This document shows positions 13,881-17,666 of a DNA stretch of 17,666 bases, one piece after another (position 1 is the first letter of the stretch; every line of letters begins with the position of its first letter). The notes below the pieces were generated by a model that worked only from the letters and a program-made list of their open reading frames with translations, was not told the DNA's origin and searched no databases. Made by a program: the position numbers and the translations under genes. The DNA is from an uncultured Bacteroidales bacterium (lineage in GTDB: Bacteria; Bacteroidota; Bacteroidia; Bacteroidales; UBA932), in the NCBI GenBank assembly GCA_934717185.1, contig CAKUYQ010000042.1, forward strand, positions 1 through 17,666, read 5' to 3'.

Positions 13881-13920
13881 AATTTGCCATAAGTGCCGGA
13901 AATAACACCTATGGCAAATT
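13881..13920. terminator. Candidate hairpin between fic and the PD-(D/E)XK gene
   Basis: AATTTGCCATA (13881-13891) pairs perfectly with TATGGCAAATT (13910-13920) across an 18-base loop. It lies between converging genes, but no T run follows on either strand, so termination is only a guess. Confidence 0.35.
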
Positions 13921-13942
13921 ACGTGTGCATTGGTTTGCAATA

Positions 13943-15328
13943 TTATATATGTTTTATCTCTTTAATCCTCTCATAAAACTTATCCCTCATCTCCTCATAA
14001 AGATACTCGGCATCGGTAGCTTTGGTATGCCTCTCCATAGCGTTATAGAATGCAACAAAATTCGCATCGGAGCAGAAACAACGCAAATTACTGCTTAGAA
14101 AATCATACAACTGCTTGTAAGAGATTACACCTCCCCAGTATTGATTGCCGGCAACACCATCTGGAATATTCAAATTTTTACTGTATTCAGGAGCAAGAAC
14201 AAAGGGAACAGCGTTGCTAACGCCTGTATTGTTTAACCAAACCAAATACCTTGTAAGCTGGCTCTCCCCCTTACTTTTATCATCGCTGTCAATTTTGTTT
14301 ATGTTAGACAAGATTTTGTTCTCAACGGCAATAACAGCATCCCCAGACTCAATAAGCAGATCTATTCTTCCTAACAAAGGATTCCCGGTCTCATCTTTCT
14401 TCTCCGTCTCGTTCTCATCTGTAATAGAGTATTCACGTTTAACAGTAAACTTAGAGTTAAGCCTAAAGTGCTTTTCGCTTCTTTCCAATACCTCATTTAA
14501 GAACTTGCTCCATAGCTCCGGATAGAGCCGCATAAAATAGCAGATGGCATTTGAGAACACGTTCTCATCATCTTTAATATTGCAGATATCAAACAGAGAA
14601 TCTACCTTTTTGCAGTGCTCTGTATTTGGTACAACCCCTTCATTGAACTCTTTCCAGTAGCTCTCATTGTTAATCAGTTCTGCCAATTTGTTATAATCGG
14701 CTACGCTGTTTTTTGCATCCTTACCACTATTAGCCGTTATATACTGTTTAAGAGAGGTAGATGCAAAATTGGTATCGGCAAGATTAATCTCAATATCACC
14801 TTTAGTGAGGTCAAGATTTTCACAACATTTATCACTATTCATATAGGAGATAAACATCCTTTTTGCAGGCTTAAAGAAGCTGCCTGCGCTAACCTTAAAT
14901 GTCACAAAGATATTCTGCTGCTCCGCACCGTTAAAAATATCCAGTAATGGAACACCTCCGTATGTTATCTTCTCCTTTAAAATGAATTCTCTCTGCAGGT
15001 CAAATATCTCATTCTTTTTCTCAGACAATTTCTGTGGCAAAGAGGCATCTGCCCCTGGTGCCATTTCTAAGTTCTTTGCCATGGCAAGTACCTCAACCTT
15101 ATGATTTCCGGCATATTTTACCAAGAGCATATAACCAATATGCCTCTTTTTGTCAAAGTTCCCCTTTGCATTAAGATACAGATAATGGTTGCCATTATCC
15201 GCAGCAAACATATTTATCACCTCATGCCCAAGATTATTTGAAAGATAATCACCGGCGAACATTCTGTTAATTACAATATCAAGATTTTCCATATTATTAA
15301 AAGTGTTATTAAGTTTTATGTTGCTCAT
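13943..15328 (-). CDS. PD-(D/E)XK nuclease-superfamily protein
   Basis: 461 residues. The C-terminal half carries a PD-(D/E)XK fold: ENVFSNAICYFM (255-266) as the opening helix with Glu, LLGRIDLLI with D323, then AVIAVENKI with E336 and K338, and SQLTRYLVWL with Q357. This is the arrangement of the PDDEXK_4-like family common in Bacteroidota. All core catalytic residues are present. The N-terminal 230 residues are not recognised; they contain a lysine-rich stretch (about 100-122) and strands such as GGVPLLDIF. The protein is cytoplasmic, with no signal peptide. It starts 32 bases after the stop of the lipoprotein gene on the same strand, so the two are likely co-transcribed. It may be a defence-type DNA nuclease or a repair enzyme; the role is unproven. 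Confidence 0.8.
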   Translation of the reverse strand: MSNIKLNNTFNNMENLDIVINRMFAGDYLSNNLGHEVINMFAADNGNHYLYLNAKGNFDKKRHIGYMLLVKYAGNHKVEVLAMAKNLEMAPGADASLPQKLSEKKNEIFDLQREFILKEKITYGGVPLLDIFNGAEQQNIFVTFKVSAGSFFKPAKRMFISYMNSDKCCENLDLTKGDIEINLADTNFASTSLKQYITANSGKDAKNSVADYNKLAELINNESYWKEFNEGVVPNTEHCKKVDSLFDICNIKDDENVFSNAICYFMRLYPELWSKFLNEVLERSEKHFRLNSKFTVKREYSITDENETEKKDETGNPLLGRIDLLIESGDAVIAVENKILSNINKIDSDDKSKGESQLTRYLVWLNNTGVSNAVPFVLAPEYSKNLNIPDGVAGNQYWGGVISYKQLYDFLSSNLRCFCSDANFVAFYNAMERHTKATDAEYLYEEMRDKFYERIKEIKHI

Positions 15329-15360
15329 TATTAGTTGATTATATATTGGTTTTATTCTTG

Positions 15361-17472
15361 TTAATCTACAAAAACGATTTCTGTACTATCGTTGATATAT
15401 GTTCTTGAACGATTATAAGTAATACCCTCTATACTATGCCCATTCTTCAAATATAATGTCTTAAGAGAAGGCATATTACAATATACACTGAACAAAGATG
15501 TACAGTTGCTAAGATCTAATGTAGAGAGCTGATTACCATAGCACCGCAATTGTTTCAAAGCAGTGTTTTGGCTTACATCAAGGGAAGTGAGCTGATTACC
15601 ATAGCACCACAATTGTTTCAAAGCAGTGTTTTGGCTTACATCAAGGGAAGTGAGCTGATTGCCTGAGCAGTACAACGATTCCAAAGCAGTGTTTTGGCTT
15701 ACATCAAGGGAAGTGAGCTGATTGCCTGAGCAGTACAACGATTCCAAAGCAGTGTTTTGGCTTACATCAAGGGAAGTGAGCTGATTGCCTGAGCAGTACA
15801 ACGATTCCAAAGCAGTGTTCTTGCTAACATCAATGGAAGTGAGCTGATTGTCAGAGCAATGCAACAATCCCAAAGCAGTACTATTGCTAAGGTCTAAAGA
15901 TGTAAGTTGGTTGTTATAGCAGTGCAACTCTGCCAAAGCGGTGCTATTGCTAAGTTCTAAAGATGTAAGTTGGTTGTTATTACAGTACAACAATCCCAAA
16001 GCAGTACTATTGCTAAGGTCTAAAGATGTAAGTTGGTTATAATTGCACCACAACTCTGTCAAAGCGGTACTATTGCTAAGGTTTAAAGACGTGAGCTGAT
16101 TGTCAGAGCAATTCAACAATCCCAAAGCAGTACTATTGCTAAGGTCTAAAGATGTAAGTTGGTTGTTATAGCAGTGCAACTCTGCCAAAGCGGTGCTATT
16201 GCTAAGTTCTAAAGATGTAAGTTGGTTGTCATAGCAGTGCAACTCTGTCAAAGCGGTACTATTGCTAAGGTTTAAAGACGTAAGTTGATTGCCATTACAG
16301 TACAACTTTGTCAAAGCAATGTTTTTGCTAAGGTCTAATGTGGTTAGCAGATTGTATTGACAGTTCAAATTAGTGACGGCAAAATACTCAATACCATCTA
16401 AAGAATTTATTTTAAAATCATTGAAGTCACTACGAAATGTGAAAATTCTATTTTCCGCAGCAACTGAATTATTCCAATCTTCGACTTCAGAAAATGATAT
16501 ACATCCATCATTATTTTTATCACATTTATTAAGAAGGTATTTTCTAAAGTTTTTGTCGGGAACAGGAACACCAGATAACTCTGTAAATATAAGAACCTCC
16601 ATAGGTTTTATTTTAGAGCGGTTAATTGTAAGGGGGGCAGATGATTGTCTCTTTGTGGTAGGATTTCCGTGAGTCACAATATCTACAGTTATCCCTTTAG
16701 AGAATGTAATAGGAGGAAGTGCTATCCAAAAATCGGTGGTAGTAGTACAGATTCTTTTACTATCACAGTTTAAGACAATTTCTGTACGGGCATTATCACT
16801 AAATTCTATAGTTGGCTCTCCATTAGATGAACAATTTACGGTGGCCTCTCCACATATCTTTTCGTTATTGTTACCTCTTATTATTATCTTCTCCACTATA
16901 TCATAGCTTATATCCTTTGTCATAAGTTTTAGCTTAAGAAATCCAAAAAGATTTTTAAATTCAAAATCGTAATCTAACTTGGATTTGGTAACTGCAACCA
17001 TAGGCAATGCTCCCTCTCCAAAGGAGTTCTCTTTATAATTCTGAGTTGAACGAAAATATACAGATATGGCGTGGTTGGTGTTGTTTCCAACATACTCCAT
17101 ATTTGCATAGTATGGATAGTAGGCTATGTTTGCATTAAAAGTTGTAGGGGAGATTACCTCACCGCTCACCTTTTCCAATGCAGCCGATGTTCCCTCTGTA
17201 AAGATTTTCTTTACTCTAAACTCCTCATTTACATCGCTTCCTTGCAGAATAGAGACCCTGTCATCTACACGCCAAAGCACTTTGCGGCCGTCATCTGTAT
17301 AGGTTTTTGTCTCTATGTTGTCCTCTGCCTCGCATTGTTGAATGGTGGCCATAAATTCATTACGCGGTTTATTGTCTATATTGAGACCCTCCTCTTTCTT
17401 GTCACAAGAGGATAACAGCAGCATTGCGCCTGCCGCCAAAATACCAAGTGTTAAAAATGTTTTTCTCATCAC
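15361..17472 (-). CDS. Leucine-rich repeat surface lipoprotein with EF-hand loop
   Basis: 703 residues. A lipoprotein signal ends in the lipobox LSSC with C23, so it is predicted to be exported and lipidated, probably surface-exposed in this phylum. Residues about 50-300 resemble fimbrillin/Mfa-type domains (TKTYTDDGRKVLWRVDDRVSI) and are Ser/Thr/Asn-rich. A calcium-binding EF-hand loop follows, D318-KNNDGCISFS-E329. Then come leucine-rich repeats of 21 residues with consensus TALxxLxCxxNQLTSLDLSxN: 13 close copies (385-657) flanked by degraded units. The C-terminus is a short cap without a sorting domain. Likely a binding or adhesion protein; the ligand is unknown. It precedes the PD-(D/E)XK gene in a probable operon. 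No promoter of the usual form was found upstream. Confidence 0.9.
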   Translation of the reverse strand: MMRKTFLTLGILAAGAMLLLSSCDKKEEGLNIDNKPRNEFMATIQQCEAEDNIETKTYTDDGRKVLWRVDDRVSILQGSDVNEEFRVKKIFTEGTSAALEKVSGEVISPTTFNANIAYYPYYANMEYVGNNTNHAISVYFRSTQNYKENSFGEGALPMVAVTKSKLDYDFEFKNLFGFLKLKLMTKDISYDIVEKIIIRGNNNEKICGEATVNCSSNGEPTIEFSDNARTEIVLNCDSKRICTTTTDFWIALPPITFSKGITVDIVTHGNPTTKRQSSAPLTINRSKIKPMEVLIFTELSGVPVPDKNFRKYLLNKCDKNNDGCISFSEVEDWNNSVAAENRIFTFRSDFNDFKINSLDGIEYFAVTNLNCQYNLLTTLDLSKNIALTKLYCNGNQLTSLNLSNSTALTELHCYDNQLTSLELSNSTALAELHCYNNQLTSLDLSNSTALGLLNCSDNQLTSLNLSNSTALTELWCNYNQLTSLDLSNSTALGLLYCNNNQLTSLELSNSTALAELHCYNNQLTSLDLSNSTALGLLHCSDNQLTSIDVSKNTALESLYCSGNQLTSLDVSQNTALESLYCSGNQLTSLDVSQNTALESLYCSGNQLTSLDVSQNTALKQLWCYGNQLTSLDVSQNTALKQLRCYGNQLSTLDLSNCTSLFSVYCNMPSLKTLYLKNGHSIEGITYNRSRTYINDSTEIVFVD
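15502..16320 (-). repeat. 63-bp tandem repeats, 13 copies, within the LRR gene
   Basis: The array equals 13 x 63 bp, one LRR unit per copy. Units 9-11 (about 15628-15816) are almost identical at DNA level. A larger duplication is also visible: 15839-15977 matches 16091-16229 at a spacing of 252 bp (four units) with one mismatch near 15863. This signals recent expansion and likely copy-number change by recombination or slippage. Confidence 0.9.
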
Positions 17473-17531
17473 TATTTAGATTAATTGTTTTTAATTGTCA
17501 ATTAGCTTTTTGCTTTTTGTTCACGTTGCAG

Positions 17532-17586
17532 AAGTTAAATTAGAGGAGGAAATGCAAGGCATGCGAAGCTGAACATACCGGAGTTT
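17532..17586 (-). repeat. Dispersed intergenic repeat, copy 2 (inverted relative to copy 1)
   Basis: On the - strand this reads GTAAACTCCGGTATG, then TTCAGCTTCGCATGCCTTGC and ATTTAACTT at its end, matching 245-301. It lies upstream of the lipoprotein gene. Confidence 0.6.
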
Positions 17587-17628
17587 ACTAAGTAAGCGTC
17601 TCCGCGATTACGTAACGGTAGCAAGAGG

Positions 17629-17657
17629 ATAGCAGGGCTGGTGGCTCTGCTATTTTC
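17629..17657 (+). terminator. Candidate hairpin terminator near the window end
   Basis: ATAGCAGGGC (17629-17638) pairs with GCTCTGCTAT (17644-17653) with one mismatch across a 5-base loop, followed by TTTTCC. The gene it would serve is not visible in the window, and it could instead be part of the dispersed repeat. Confidence 0.35.
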
Positions 17658-17666
17658 CGGTCCACA

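Noticed and set aside
15502..16320. CRISPR-like periodic repeats of 63 bp
   Set aside because: They are in-frame LRR codons of the lipoprotein with no unique spacers.

Overview
The window looks like chromosome of a member of the Bacteroidota, probably Bacteroidales. The grounds are promoter -7 boxes of the form TAnnTTTG, mostly absent Shine-Dalgarno sequences, AT-rich intergenic DNA, a MetRS with a fused C-terminal tRNA-binding domain, a fimbrillin-like lipoprotein carrying 21-residue leucine-rich repeats, and split HipA genes of the HipBST type. Genus cannot be told from sequence reading alone.

Layout. Positions 1-102 hold tRNA-Asn(GTT), cut by 2 bases at the window edge, and its terminator. 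Positions 370-935 hold a YafQ-type toxin-antitoxin pair on the + strand. It converges through a 17-bp stem terminator on metG (-). Upstream of metG lies a decayed nuclease/toxin-like reading frame (3298-3817), then the housekeeping genes dnaG and recA, all on the - strand. Next come a divergent HxlR regulator (-) and cupin gene (+) around a small operator/promoter region, and a MATE exporter (+). The accessory block 10455-13840 contains a tripartite hipB-hipS-hipT toxin-antitoxin operon (-), about 0.8 kb of repeat-rich non-coding DNA, a Fic AMP-transferase gene with an N-terminal DNA-binding domain (+), and a second diverged copy of the hipB promoter, operators and first codons. The right end holds a PD-(D/E)XK-like protein gene and, upstream in the same probable operon (-), a 703-aa lipoprotein with an EF-hand loop and 13 nearly identical 63-bp repeats.

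The intergenic DNA is as notable as the genes. One repeat vocabulary recurs: hexamer arrays (TTRGCN)n, AT-rich units built on GTTTATAGT and its complement, 13-14 bp inverted motifs CTTCCCGACAAAT / ATTTGTCGGGAAG bounding two segments (8453-8877 and 12046-12704), and a promoter-proximal unit with GGTACA motifs that ends at TAnnTTTG boxes ahead of the MATE gene, a small reading frame and fic. An 18-bp palindrome occurs twice, once across the spacer of the fic promoter.

The best candidate for something new is the hip-fic block. A 122-bp direct repeat (11917-12038 and 13719-13840, about 80% identical) carries HipB-type operators. The second copy points a HipB-type promoter antisense into the 3' end of fic, which suggests the HipBST module could control the neighbouring Fic enzyme. 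This is inference from sequence layout only.
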